A program made the position numbers and the translations under genes. The notes beneath the pieces are model-generated. The model was not told the DNA's origin. It did no database searches and saw only the letters and a list, made by a program, of their open reading frames with translations. DNA of 64,000 bases from Panicum virgatum (taxonomy: Eukaryota; Streptophyta; Magnoliopsida; Poales; Poaceae). Positions 11,482-22,941 of the stretch are shown here, piece by piece. The DNA is taken from positions 8,811,015 to 8,875,014 of the forward strand of contig NC_053146.1 in NCBI RefSeq assembly GCF_016808335.1, in the 5' to 3' direction. Within the stretch, counting starts at the first letter, position 1; the number at the start of each line of letters is the position of its first letter.

Positions 11482-11958
11482 ATCTGTATATCACAGAATA
11501 CTTATCGAGTTATACTCTTTACTTCACTACCTTATTCAATAATCCGTAAAACCTAAGTATGGATTTCAACTACAACATTTAAGTATTCATAACTACGTGA
11601 TGACAATCAAATTCTATACTGTATATGCGAAATTCTATTCTAAATCGTAATTAATTTATAAACACGTCTCTAATAGTATTGCAATTGTAATAATAAACGC
11701 GTAGTCTTAATTTCCTAAACTAATAATAAACGCGTATCCTTAAACTCCTACTTAAATTGGTTCTACTATAGCACTAATTAAATTTAATTACTCTATAATA
11801 TCAATGGAAAAATACATAAGTTAAATATAAATACCTGCATATCACAAGTGCGGAATCCGGCAGGGCTTCGCCGCTTCCTTGGTCCTCACCCCTCTCTTTT
11901 TTTCTGGATTTTTGGTGGAAATTTTGGGCTCAAATGAGAAGGGAATGGGGGTGGATGG

Positions 11959-11968
11959 CTTATATAAA
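11959..11968 (-). promoter_or_regulatory. Possible TATA box for the MULE transposase
   Basis: TTTATATAAG on the minus strand, about 480 bases before the first transposase codons and inside the right-end region of the element. The gap would hold a 5' UTR, possibly with an intron. The plus strand of the same site also reads as a TATA box, so direction is uncertain. Confidence 0.4.
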
Positions 11969-12036
11969 GGGGGGACCCTGTCGCCCGGGGGGCGCCCCCC
12001 GCCGCCGAGCCCCCGCGCCGCGCTGACCGAAGTCCG

Positions 12037-12185
12037 GTTTGTAAATTTTTTTAAAAAAAGGCCTGTCGCCCGCTGCCTAGGTGACAGGGGCCCAATTTTG
12101 AAATTTCTTGGAACGGCCATATATTTTTGAAATTTTATTTTTTTTAAATATAAAAATGAAAAAAAGGCCCTTGATGGCTCGCTGG
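12037..12185. repeat. Right TIR of the Mutator-like element
   Basis: Inverted partner of 5305-5472, from GTTTGTAAATTTT to the poly-A stretch ending about 12185. The two arms match closely through the AT-rich block. Beyond it the similarity fades, so the element's outer end is uncertain by a few tens of bases. Confidence 0.85.
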
Positions 12186-12199
12186 TGGGGCTGCCGTTT

Positions 12200-13079
12200 C
12201 TGGTGGGCTGTGCAGGCATGCGGAAGTGGCTCTGGGAGCGCGGGGAGAAATCCCAGTCCAGTCTTAACTCTCAACCGGCTAGCAATAGAGACGCTATTTG
12301 TTCTATTTTTCTTCTTGGAGGCCTTGCCGATACGCAATTTGCATGGCCGTATTGTCATCGGGTGATACGGGAATTAGTCTTCTAGCTTTGCTTTGTTTTA
12401 TAGTTTTTTTTCTTGTTTTGCGAAATCCGTCGTTTGAGATTTAGAGTCTAAGAACTCTTATAAAATTTGGCTATAGACATTCGCTTGTAAATGTTCAAAG
12501 CTGAGATTTTTCTATATTTAAAAAAACATCCCTTATTGCTAATAGGAGTAATTGGCTACCAATCTAGAACTACCCCCAATTATAATTCGTTTAACTTTTT
12601 TGACTTCAACTTTGACCACTTATCTTATTTAAAAATTTGTGCAAAATATCACTTCAACCACGATGCCAAAATGCGCACATCAAGCTCGGCCATTAATGGC
12701 CAACCATCTTTCCGTTGCTTTGTAACACTTGCTTATATGTATGAAATAAGAGCAGAAAACATCGCAGTTGTTCGCGGCACCAACCTCATATGGACATTTT
12801 CCAGTTTTGTGTTAATTAATGGAGACCGATATGGTGCATTTTAGTCATACCAAATTAAATGAACCATCAATTTTAGTATCTAGTGCCTTATATACATATA
12901 AATTTAAGGATTTCTGCACATTCATTTACTTAAATAACTCAGCCTTTAGTGCCTTGGTGTGAGTTGGTTCAAAGATTTCTCAAAACTTATTTTCTATTTG
13001 GAACTCTGTATCAGGATGCAACAATATCAAGATCTGGGTTCTTAGACATTAATTTGTAGTGGTACTGCCTTTTCACATG
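12200..13079. other. Intergenic, no gene recognised
   Basis: From the right MULE edge to the LTP-like gene. AT-rich after 12380. Open frames here are low-complexity with no domain. No TIR pair or LTR was found. Confidence 0.4.
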
Positions 13080-13088
13080 CTATAAGTA
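13080..13088 (+). promoter_or_regulatory. Possible TATA box of the LTP-like gene
   Basis: CTATAAGTA about 125 bases before the start codon at 13207, in a TA-rich context. The position is reasonable for a short leader. No other motif was judged reliable. Confidence 0.45.
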
Positions 13089-13206
13089 CAAGTGCCCTGT
13101 GGTGCTCATTGTGACCAAAACAGCTAGTACAAGGATACCATTTGCACATGCTCCCATAGAGGCCATTGTTGTTATACTAGCACCAACAACACCATAGTAG
13201 TAGAAG

Positions 13207-13705
13207 ATGCCTACAACACCAATCATTCGACTTCTTGTTTTTGCTTTAGTCTTTACCTTGTTCATAATGCCTCATGCCTGGGGCGAGCAGGATTGTTACC
13301 ATGAGAAAGATGTTTTTTTGCACAAATGTGCTTTGAGCATTAAACGTGGCCTTGCCTACTTGCCTCCCAACCCCATTTGCTGTCGCGTCGTGCGAAAAAT
13401 TGATATGACGTGTGTCTGCCGTGTCATCCAGCCTCCGGAGGAGGAAAACATAGATGTGCGCCATGCTTATTTTGTTTCACAAGATTGCGGCAAACCGGTG
13501 CCTGCTGGAAACAAATGCGGGAGTAAGTGCCTGCTAATACTACTTATTAGTTTCTTAACTACTTTATTTGACACTTCTATGATATAATATGATGCATGTT
13601 AACAGGTTGAAATAAAGGTAGTAATGAAGTACAGCATGGCCTTTGTTTGTATTTTTAGGTTGGACTATTCCTGGGGCAGAGGTACCACCACCGCATCATC
13701 CATGA
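13207..13705 (+). CDS. Small secreted 8-cysteine protein (lipid-transfer/protease-inhibitor type), two exons
   Basis: Exons 13207-13522 and 13659-13705, with donor GTAAGT and acceptor TTTTTAG, give 120 residues. A signal peptide covers about residues 1-26 (hydrophobic LLVFALVFTLFI, then HAWG). The mature part has the eight-cysteine pattern of the plant LTP/2S-albumin fold: C30, C41, CC58-59, C69-x-C71, C94 and C104. The splice completes the phrase KCGSWTIPG and a Pro/His-rich tail ending PPPHHP. Proteins of this fold are exported and bind lipids or inhibit enzymes; which applies here cannot be told. AATAAA signals lie at 13725 and 13747. The gene sits between a MULE and a MITE and shows no defect. 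The splice is my inference from consensus sites and the tail. Confidence 0.8.
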
Positions 13706-13724
13706 GAGTGCAGGAAAGGAAGCG

Positions 13725-13752
13725 AATAAAGGAATGATCATGAAAGAATAAA
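13725..13752 (+). terminator. Poly(A) signals of the LTP-like gene
   Basis: Two AATAAA hexamers (13725-13730 and 13747-13752) shortly after the stop at 13703-13705. Confidence 0.5.
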
Positions 13753-14010
13753 TGTATCCACATCTGAGGAGATGGAAACGACGTGCTTTCAGGTTGAGTC
13801 CAAAAATATAAGCAGCACAAATGCACAATGCAAGTCATGCATGTAATGTAACATATATATTATATGTATGAATATGTGGAACAAACCTCTTTTTTTATCT
13901 CTCAAATCTTGCCTTAATTTCATCAAAGGGTTCAGTTAAGTCAGGAACCACCCAAGCACCTGCAAAGTCCATGAAGAGTTCATGTGCACGAGAATCACAC
14001 AAGCAAAGGA

Positions 14011-14298
14011 TATTCCCTCCGTCCTGTAATAAAAGGCATCGAAGGATCCAAAATGTGTACTCCAATACAAGGCATTCTAGGACTTTTGGACAAGTGGTAA
14101 AAGAAATTATTTAATTTTCCTTGGCTGGATCTCAGCTGCATAAGTATCTTTTCTATTCCTTCCTCCGCTGCTTAATCTTAAGAACAACTTAAATTACGGC
14201 CGGTAAATGAAGGGCTCTCAGAGGGTACACAAGTCTTTTGTTCTCTCAGTCTGTTTGAGAATTGCTAGAATGCCTTGTATTATAGGACGGACGGAGTA
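14011..14298. mobile_element. Stowaway-type MITE
   Basis: Starts TATTCCCTCCGTCCTGTAATA and ends with its inverted partner TATAGGACGGACGGAGTA. The TIRs carry the CTCCCTCCGT word typical of grass Stowaway (Tc1/mariner-type) MITEs, and TA dinucleotides flank it. About 285 bp and noncoding. Confidence 0.85.
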
Positions 14299-14830
14299 AA
14301 GTAATAGCTTATACGTTTACTAGATTTTGTTGGATTTCTGCCTTGGCTTACTAGGGACGAAATACTGTTGTTCAACGTCATCAACGCATGATTATCTATT
14401 TTTACATGGGTGATGGCATCCTCGGTCCTGAACATTTCGAGGACAATTTTTTTTCCGAAACTTTGAGCAAAGCCTCCCCCCAATTCAACCTCCAATTCAG
14501 AGGTCCAACCAGCAGGTTTCGATTTCACATATTAAAATTCGAATTTAAAACTTTACACTCAAGAACATCCAGATCATTCAACTCAGAGCAACAGACCTTG
14601 ATATCATATCATACTAGATATATATGCTAATTTCTGTACAATACACGGTCCTGACATTCCGGGTGGCTGGGAAGATATAAAATGAGAGGCCTTTTATTTT
14701 GGTGGAAACATATTTATAATAATGATTATTTGTCTGCAATGCAACCAATAGGATGTGTCTCGTTTCAAAAAAAAAACCAATAGGATGTGTGTGCACAAGA
14801 GCTCCCTGTTCCATGCTGGGCACACAACTG
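14299..14830. other. 3' flank of the kinase gene
   Basis: Holds the 3' UTR of the minus-strand kinase gene. A minus-strand open stretch at 14280-14528 has no recognised domain. AT-rich stretches near 14700-14740 could hold the poly(A) site, but none is clear. Confidence 0.35.
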
Positions 14831-17800
14831 CTACTGTCTGTCAAGAAGAAGAGAGAGAGTGGTACCCATGACACAACCGGCCAGGCGCTCAGATTCAGGT
14901 CCTGGCTCTGGCACATTGCTTGTGGCTGCTGCTGTCCGACCCGGGATTATCGCAGTGACGTCTCTCTTGCAGTAAGCTGGCTGTTTGGGCAACGGAAGCG
15001 CAGCATCCTCGCAGCTCAGCATCAGAACAACGTCCCACATGGTAGGGCGGTCCTCACGGTTCTCCTCCACGCAGAGCAGGGCTATCTGAATGCATCTCAT
15101 TATCTCAGCCGCTCGAGATTCACCCCGGAGCAAGGGATCGACAAACTCAATCAATCGTCCACGATTCCAAAGGTCCCACACCTGAGAAAGAAAGAATTAT
15201 TCCAGGTTACAGTAAATGGTATTTCAGTAATTATATTAATTAATCTTTCTTTGAGCAAGAGTATTCTACTCTTCTGACTGCAAATGCAAGCTCACTAAAA
15301 TCGAAAGCAGGCCATATATGCAGTGTCCAGCTTCAGGTGTCAACAAACTGCAGGCTCTTGAGATGGTATATACATAGACAAGTTTGCTCTAGATAAACCT
15401 TGTAAAACTCCTGCCGACTAAAGCTCAAGGAACTTGCATGCTCGAAAGTTTACTTACCCATGTATTGAGAGGCCCATAATCACGTGGTCCACTTGAAAGC
15501 GGACAAAATCTCTTTCCACTAATAATCTGGAGAAGCAAGGCCCCAAAGCTATAGACATCAGACTTCATTGAGAAAAGACCTTTTTCTCGATATTCAGGGG
15601 CCACAAAACCGCTGAAGAAAAAAAGGTATAAGTTAACACCTTCAGTTAAGGAATAGAAAATTAGAAATATAAACAATGCAAAACAAATATATATTAGAAA
15701 TCTTACGGTGTGCCAAACACGTTTTCTTCAAGCACTTCATCGACACCTGGATTTAATATTTTGGATAAGCCAAAGTCAGAAATCTTAGGAGTCATATCAG
15801 AATCCAAGAGGATGTTGCTTGGTTTCAAATCACGGTGGATAATATGCATCCCACATTGCTTGTGCAGGTAGGCGACTCCCTGAGCTACACCTTCAATTAT
15901 TTTATAGCGCACTGGCCAGTCAATCGACTTCCCGGTTTTTCCTGTAAATGCGGAACCATTAATAGAGACAATGAAGTTTGTATATCTGTAAAGATAATAC
16001 AACCGAATCGTTATTTGCGACATACCAAAGATAAATGAATCCAAGTTTCCATTCAACATGTATGCATAGACCAAAATCTTCTCTCTTCCATGGTAGCAAT
16101 AACCTAGAAGCTTCACTATGTTTATATGTTGAAGCTGTGTGATAGATCGAATCTCATTGTCAAAATCTAGTTCTTGGAAATCCAGGCTAGTGGGTACATC
16201 CAAACGCCTTTTGATGGCCACCTCGCGTCCATCAAGCAATAAACCCTTGGGAGTATAGACGCCAAGATCAAATGCTTTCCTAAATGAACTAACTGCAATG
16301 TATGTGGCGGTTGACAGCAACATATAGATTTCCTAGCTATTGTAGCACTTGCTAAATAAATAAGCAAGATTTTATTATTCACTCTGGAATCTCAGATTCT
16401 CAGTGCTGCTTTGCCTTGAACCTTAAAGGGTCATTGTCATTCACTAATAAATATATTTTGTACTTTCGATGCAGCTGTACAAAAGGAGCCAGTAAAAAAT
16501 ATAGCTATTCACAATCCTCATGAAAGCCTAGGTTGCAAAGTAAATTACATAATTCTCCAGGTTATGATGGTAAATTTATTTAGAACTTCCATTAAAAAAA
16601 ATGCTATTTGGTTTCTTTAGAAGCAGCATGAAGTTTAGTTATAACAGCAAGATCAATCTACTTGTCTGACACATGTAAATGCTAAGCTTTAAGCTGCCCC
16701 TCCATTTAGGCATTTCACATTAAGGAGTGTTTGTTCACATAACCAGGTTCATCCAATGTACTGCCTAAATAACATAAATCGTTATTCCTTCTGATGGGTA
16801 CAAGGCACTAACATTGCTAGAAAACGTGATATATATAAATTGAATTATTTCTCTTGTAAAGAATCCAAAAGGCTAAAAGTTGAAAGGAAGAGTGCCCCCT
16901 ACCAGTGGGGGCTTCCCCCGCTGTACAATTTTTTTTTTAAAAAGTGCATCCCCTACCTTGTATACAATGCTAAAGCCACCTAGTCCAATCTTACTTCCAG
17001 GTGAGAAGTTATTTGTCGCATCCACTAATTCCAAGAAATTGAAATCTTTAAACCCTGTCAGAAAACAAAAATTAGCTGCAACTCATTGAAAATTTAGCAT
17101 TTCAGCTATATATCCCTTTTTCTACGTTCATGGTATGAGGAATCTTATTTTCTTAAAAACAGGAATCTGGAAGAGTGAATGTTTATAACGAACGTGGTAC
17201 AACGCACTACAAGGGATGTTGAAATGGTTTGACAATGATGCATAGCTAGCTCAAGCTGCTCAACTTGTACAATAAATAATACATGCAGGGATAATGCATA
17301 GCTAGAGATTTTTTTTTAAAATTAGCTAGTTCCTAAACTCTTACCTCTTACTTCAGGAACAATAGATCTATGCATAATGTTGGCCCCGACATCTTTTTTC
17401 ATCCATGGAAACTTGATTCTCCTTGATCTGATTCGAAATGTTTCAACAACATTTTGAGGGCCTGCAAGGAATCTGATCTAAGATTCTTGTGCTATTTAGG
17501 CAGAGAGAGAACAGTCAGCAAAATGAATACAATCACGACGGGAAACAACTCTATGTTTACCATATCTCAAATGCTAGTATAGCTGACATTTTGTCCAAAG
17601 ATGTGCTTTGGAAGGCATCTTTGTGGTTTGGACCAGCCCCAAGCCCTCAACATAATTTTTGAAGTTCAAAGAGAATACGGTCAAATAGACTACCTTATTT
17701 GACCTGTGCTGGATACCAAATATTGTCTTAATCTAAAAACTAGTTAAACTAAGTTTACTGTCAGATTGGAACTTGCACTATTTTATCAATGGTGATGATA

Positions 17801-19308
17801 TATGCCTGTTGGATCAACACAATAACATATGAAAATGCTGACATTGTTAGTTGATTAGTTCCATTGGTTTATTGATGCTATCGAATTGAATTGATGTATG
17901 ACAAACCGATCAAAAAATTGGATTGTGACTACCATTGGCTATATCACCTAATTTACATACAAATTACATGAAAAAAAAATGAATGCACACATGCATTCTA
18001 CGTAAGATTATAGGTACTGTAGTCAATTATCAGGTAAGTATACACAATGAAGAATTACAATAAAATATATTGGAATACCAACATTTAGGAGTGCACTATT
18101 TCACACAAAACAGTAAATCTACCAGCACAATCACCTGCTACTTGGTACTCAGTAACTTTGAATGGCTCAGTTGCTGCTCGAGTTCTTTCAAATGCACCGC
18201 TCATTTCAGTCCTGACAATGTTATAGTTAATCAACAATAGCACACCTAACAAACCTTGCCTCACAAAAGATAAAAAAACAAATGTATTCAACAAATAAAC
18301 ATATATAAAAATAGCTTACCTAACATCAGGATTTGAATGACTAGTAAATGACCTAACCAACTTCGCTGTATCCTGAAATAACAAATTAGTTCAATTTTAT
18401 GTTAAATTTATGAAGCAAAAGCTGTAGCTGATAATTGCAATTATAAGCTTCTAAATCTAATATCAACATTGGCAAGGTCAAATCCCGCATAAGACAAACA
18501 GACAGAAATCATAAACTGCAGTATTTATTATCTCTTTCATGATACAATGATTCAATAAAATTCTCCTTGCCACCCCAAATGCATCTTTTTTAATCCCTAT
18601 GGTTTACAGTTGTTTGACCTTCGCAGTTACCCCCTGCAATCTAGTGCTAGAATCCACTAGAGTTGGAGCTTTTCTTTTGAGGCAAAGGTACGTCCAGTGG
18701 AATATTCTGACATGTTGAAATAAGGTATTTTTAACTCATAAATTGATAATCTTTGTACATGTAGTTATATCCTTCCAGTCTCATCCACTGCTAAAGAAAA
18801 AGGTGTACTGATTATTTTTTTGCTTAAGTATTCAAATAAACAGGAAAGTAAGGAATATTACCTCATTCTGCGGAGGATGGACACCATTCAGAATACGTAC
18901 AAGAAGACGTGTGGTGTCGATGTGACTAAGGACAGGAAAGAGTTGGAGGTAGAAGTCGATACTGTTCTGTACCTCGCTAAACTTATTGGCTAGCTTCTCG
19001 CCATAGAAAAAGAGGTATATATTACGGCTGTTCTGGCAGGATGTTACAAGGATATATGCACAACAGAGGGTATGTTCAAGTCCGTCGAGTGGTCTCCTAG
19101 TCTCTGGACGCTGCATCATCTCTGAGCCCTCTATGCTCTGCAGCAGGTCAGCGATCATCTGGACCCGCTGCTCGAGCTGCTTGCAGGCCTTCTTATTACG
19201 GCGAACCGTGTGCACCGCCTTCATGATCATTGAGGTGAGCCCAAAGGCATCCAATCCAGACAGCTGTGCAATTGTGGCTGCCTGCCCTAAGCCATTCAAC
19301 AGTGCCAT
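14831..19308 (-). CDS. MCA-domain protein kinase (receptor-like cytoplasmic type), nine exons, apparently intact
   Basis: Exons, high to low: 18862-19308, 18320-18372, 18135-18211, 17345-17461, 16957-17054, 16026-16245, 15707-15941, 15458-15611 and 14831-15181. All borders are GT...AG, phases agree throughout, and the sum is 1752 nt (583 residues). Residues 1-149 are an MCA-type N-terminal region ([20 protein letters not shown]), as in MCA1/MCA2-related proteins and a grass family of kinases. The kinase domain has GLGGFS (about 255-260), Lys276 in EVAIK, Glu295, HRDLKPSN (373-380), DFG (393-395) and APEY (420-423), so all catalytic residues are present and it is of the RD type. I see no signal peptide or membrane segment, so it is probably cytosolic or membrane-attached through partners. 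The start at 19308 was chosen because upstream codons of the same frame have no ATG. Confidence 0.85.
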
Positions 19309-20330
19309 CTCTTTTTCCTGCTTCTGATTTACACTCTGCAAAACTGCACAATAAGATAATTTGGTTCAGCTCTCAATGGAATATGAAATGTATATATGCA
19401 GAATGCTCTGTTGTCTCTTTGGTCTTGTGTTTATACATGATCTAGTATTTTCTTCTTATTTAGTGAAATGATATGCACTTCTCCTTTGTATTCAAGAACC
19501 AAAAGCACTATGGGTCTGCTTGGCACAGCTCCAGCTAAACAAATTTTTGGTGCCGGTCATCCCTAACTCTATAAATTCTTTAGAGTTGGAGCTGTGGGCA
19601 CGTGTAAGGTATTATATTAAGTAATTACATCATTATTTTGCAAGCACATTTGTTTAAACCACTTCATTCCATTTTGCAAACTCGAAATCTTTCTTGGATC
19701 TAGGAGATAGAGCTGTGCCAAGGCCGTACTATGTATAATCACTTACTAACTTCATTACTGCTTGAATTAAAAATGCAACAGCTCATTGCATTCCTGTCAA
19801 TGTCAAGTAGTGATATGGCCTTATCAGACCTATTGGACATTCTGTATACTTTTAGTTCCATGCCTACAAAATGACAGAATGATGAACAACAGCCCAGAGT
19901 AGTTTTCTAGCACAAATAGAAAACACTACAATTCACATATTTTAGTGGCGTTTACTACCATTGATGTTCTAAAGTAATATGCACTGAAGTCTCATACTGA
20001 TGTACTCTATGAAGCATATAACAGAATAACACAAATTAATTGCACTGGAACGTTGAACGATGAATTGATTCTTAATGATGTACTCTGTCTCTTCTCAGAC
20101 AGGTGAAAATAAATGTTTTGTTAGATGTACAAATGCATCACAAGAAAGAAAAACCAAAGAAGCAGAAATGGTATAAAACATGTGCTAAGAATATCATACC
20201 TAGCTAGCATCAGGAATTGAATTACTAGCAACTGACCCAGGCAACGTTTCTTAATCCTGAAATATCAAAGAAGTTGTTATATAGGAATTGACTTAATATC
20301 TACTGACCCAGGCAAAAGCAGTTCTTATAT
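19309..20330 (-). promoter_or_regulatory. Upstream region of the kinase gene with possible 5' UTR intron and TATA
   Basis: Just upstream of the start codon the minus strand reads TTTTGCAG then AGTGTAAATC, a good splice acceptor. A matching donor (CTAG then GTATGATATTC) lies at about 20197, and minus-strand TATA boxes (CTATATAAG near 20322, CTATATAAC near 20280) lie beyond it. A leader exon at about 20198-20290 with an intron of about 850 bases is therefore plausible. Transcript data would be needed to confirm this. Confidence 0.4.
20197..20266 (-). repeat. Duplicate of kinase coding exon 2
   Basis: On the minus strand this segment aligns with kinase exon 2 (18320-18372) including the shared acceptor ATTTCAG, the word CTAGTNATTCAA, the end TCCTGATG, and a donor. 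It has a TAA straight after the acceptor, so it is noncoding. It is either a relic of a tandem kinase copy or an exon duplicate now used as a leader exon. Confidence 0.65.
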
Positions 20331-21857
20331 AGGATGCCACAAGGAGAGAAGCGGAAACAGGACAGGAAGATGGTGCATTGGAAGCGACATCAGACAAAAG
20401 CACAAAGCTGCTCGTTTCTTGCAGTCACAAAAAGAATCTGAATATCCTCAAAGGTCAAGACAAGGCTGGCTGCGTCATCATCCACCATCTCCCTCCAATA
20501 TGAAGATATACTTGATCCTTGCCTTGGCACTTGTGAAGAAACGGTACAAGACGACACAGCCAAGTCCCAAGTGCTTCTGTCTGGACAAAGCGGGCCCTTT
20601 GTCGGTTCGACGGGGATGAGCTCTCCATGTTCGTGGGAAAGAGCCCACCCATGCTCCGATTGGCCCCAGCATCAGCCGACAAAGATGCAGTCGCACTCAA
20701 TCCTCGTTCGGCTAAGGTTTCGCTCGGCAGGGACAAGGCAAGGTAGGGGAGGATGCTTCTGACCATTTTCACGAACACCTTGTGCGCGTGAAGGCAGCAC
20801 CACTACGACGGTAACTTCCTCGTAGGGATTGAATCGCGCGGCAACCCCGCGCGGCGTTGTTGTTGTCGAATGCCAACAGACATGGCATGAGGCTGGGCTT
20901 CCGAAGTAGCATTTAGATTTGGATTTGGCTTGACGGCAAGGAGGCGCCGGCCACCGCCGGCAAGGCAGCAGCTCGTCATCGGACGCGGCCGGGAGACTAT
21001 TTTGCTATTGGGCCAATTTTGTTATATTTTTGTGGCCCAAGAGAAGGCCTAACCAAATCATGTATGCCTAATAGCAGCCCAGCTTAAAAGAAATTAGAAA
21101 TAAATTCGCAAACATCGCCAAGGTCTGGGCCGCGGCTAGCAGCCCATGGCCCACACAAAGTGATGAACACGAAAGAAGGAAAGGAGAGAAAAACAAAATA
21201 AGAAAATGAAAGGAAAACAAAATTGCTGACATCAGCGAATGCAGTACAAAAATGAAGCTCTCTAAGACATGTTTCCAAAAACGAGCGTTCAAATTAAATA
21301 TAAATTACACCATGTGTGTCTCACAATATGGTCCACGACCACAGTTCAGTATGTCTATGATATTTCGTTATCTTCAACAAGATCTAGAAAAATCACACCA
21401 ATTATTAAATATCACAATTTAAATACAAATAAGAAGCATCATATTTCAACTATCAGGTTCTTTTTTGTGGTACTTTCTACTAAGTTTGAGTCTTCGAATA
21501 CTCGCATTTACAACCATTTATGGGGAGGCACATACTCAAGAAATTTATTTGTTTGACGCCTATATAAATTAATGGATAACAAACTCCATAAAGAAATAGT
21601 GAATTGTATGAAATCCGGCCATATTAATGCTTATGGAAATAATTCATGCGTGTGAAAATGCCAATCAATATGTCCATATAAAAGTATACTAAGTTTAGAA
21701 GCTGGAAAAGTTACTATCCTTGCCGGTCCACTTTATCTGGCTTAACTTCTTAAAATAAAATTTAGACTCGATTTTCTACTATCTCACTATTTTGGTTGGT
21801 CCAATCTACCACAAGAAATTTGCAATTTTGTTTCTTCATGTGCATGTTGAGTTTTAA
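20331..21857. other. Intergenic, no gene supported
   Basis: A GC-richer patch at 20450-20990 has open frames on both strands but no domain that I recognise and no splice or start evidence. The rest is AT-rich. Possibly gene-fragment debris. Confidence 0.35.
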
Positions 21858-22156
21858 CAGCATCTTCAACAGATTACTCATCCATCTCTCTAATATTAAA
21901 AAAAATAATATTTTAATGATGAAGGTGCTCCAACAGATTACCAATCCAATTCTCATTAGCTATAAATTTTTGGCAATCACCAAAACACAACTCCCTCTCC
22001 CCTAAATGTAGGCGTTTTTCATCTACCTTATTCTTGGTGATTGCATTTTGGTAGTATGCTGCAGCAACTATTAACTAAAACACAAAAAGTAGTTATTGGT
22101 AATGGAGAGAGAATATGTTTTGGATATGGGATATGAGTAATCTGTTGGAGATGCTC
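21858..22156. mobile_element. Tourist-like MITE
   Basis: Inverted termini CAGCATCTTCAACAGATTAC and GTAATCTGTTGGAGATGCTC, with flanking TAA on both sides (21855-21857 and 22157-22159). About 300 bp, noncoding. A three-base TAA duplication suggests the PIF/Harbinger (Tourist) type. Confidence 0.72.
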
Positions 22157-22633
22157 TAAGTTCAATCTTTATCGGTGGATTGATAATATTATAATTTATT
22201 TTAATTTTCATAACTATTATCATACATTAGAATCCTTTAATACGAAATTGACCCTAGAGTGCATCATTCTTCGGTTGAAAAGGTGAAGGGCGCGTGGCTG
22301 GCCTCTGATCGGGCCAGCACAGCACGTATGGCTCCTGGGCTCCGGCCATGGCCCCGATCGGAGGTGTGAAAATAGGATTTTTGGAGCACTTGTTAGCTCT
22401 ACAAATTCTAAAATTGATCCTTATATCCATAATTTTACGGAACAGGAGTTTGTTGGCACGAGGATTTATAAGTGGAGCTGAAATTCATAGAGCGGAGCAA
22501 TCCCAAATAGGCCAAAAGCCCTTAGATTAGTAGTTGGGATCTAAGTCGAGTCTTAAATTGGAGTTTCAGAGTTAGGTATAAGTGTCTCGTATCTTTTATT
22601 TTTTCTTGCAAGGCTTTGTATTTACCAATATGA
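22157..22633. other. Intergenic, nothing recognised
   Basis: Mixed sequence between two MITEs. No coding motif, repeat pair or structural RNA was noticed. Confidence 0.35.
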
Positions 22634-22931
22634 GGGGCTGTTTGAAAGAGCTTCATCTAATTCGATTTTCTATGGGAGCCGATTCTCTAAGAAGATTCAC
22701 TAGCTGAAAGTGATTCTCTATGATTCTTTTATATTAGTTTTATAAAAATAGATTTAGTATAAAAAGTGGATCAAGAGAACCTACTCTTTTTTCAACCCCC
22801 AGCTGCTTAGTTTACTTTAAAGAATCACTCCATGGAATCAGTATAGAATCACTTCTCTCAGAAAACTATTTGGCAGAGCTTCTCTAGGATTCAGCCTAGA
22901 AGCTGCTCCAAGAGATCTGCCAAACAGGGTC
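22634..22931. mobile_element. MITE-like inverted-repeat element (GGGGCTGTTTG ends)
   Basis: Starts GGGGCTGTTTGAAAGAGCTTC, and the right end is inverted (AGATCTGCCAAACAGGGTC). Inner parts are also loosely inverted, with AGAATCACT/AGTGATTCT words. This pattern is common for short grass hAT-type MITEs. The target duplication was not resolved. Confidence 0.55.
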
Positions 22932-22941
22932 GAAATATCTT

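Larger units (their letters stand above)
5250..12200 (-). mobile_element. Mutator-like element with transposase, PMD gene and small convergent ORF
   Basis: A roughly 6.9 kb DNA transposon. Inverted terminal repeats (about 5305-5472 and 12037-12185) share a long AT-rich block and a GC-rich CGACAGG/CCTGTCG block. Inside, on the minus strand, lie a mudrA-like transposase (8845-11481) and then a plant-mobile-domain gene (5947-8597). A small plus-strand ORF starts right at the inner edge of the left TIR. MULEs carrying PMD (MAIN-like) genes are known in plants. The exact outer ends and the 9-11 bp target duplication could not be fixed, because the gypsy element is inserted at the left edge. Both large genes carry stop codons, so this copy is not autonomous now. 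Confidence 0.85.

Noticed and set aside
12491..12844. 117-codon plus-strand frame
   Set aside because: AT-rich low-complexity peptide with no domain; no promoter or splice signals.
14280..14528. 82-codon minus-strand open frame between MITE and kinase
   Set aside because: Part overlaps the MITE terminus. The remainder looks somewhat protein-like but has no family I can name.
19309..19341. Eleven extra codons upstream of the kinase start
   Set aside because: The first codon would be TTG, and a splice acceptor lies at this point. The ATG at 19306-19308 begins the conserved MALLNGLGQ sequence.
20455..20778. 107-codon minus-strand open frame upstream of the kinase
   Set aside because: No recognised domain, no clear start context and no splice partner. 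It could be gene-fragment debris, but support is too thin.
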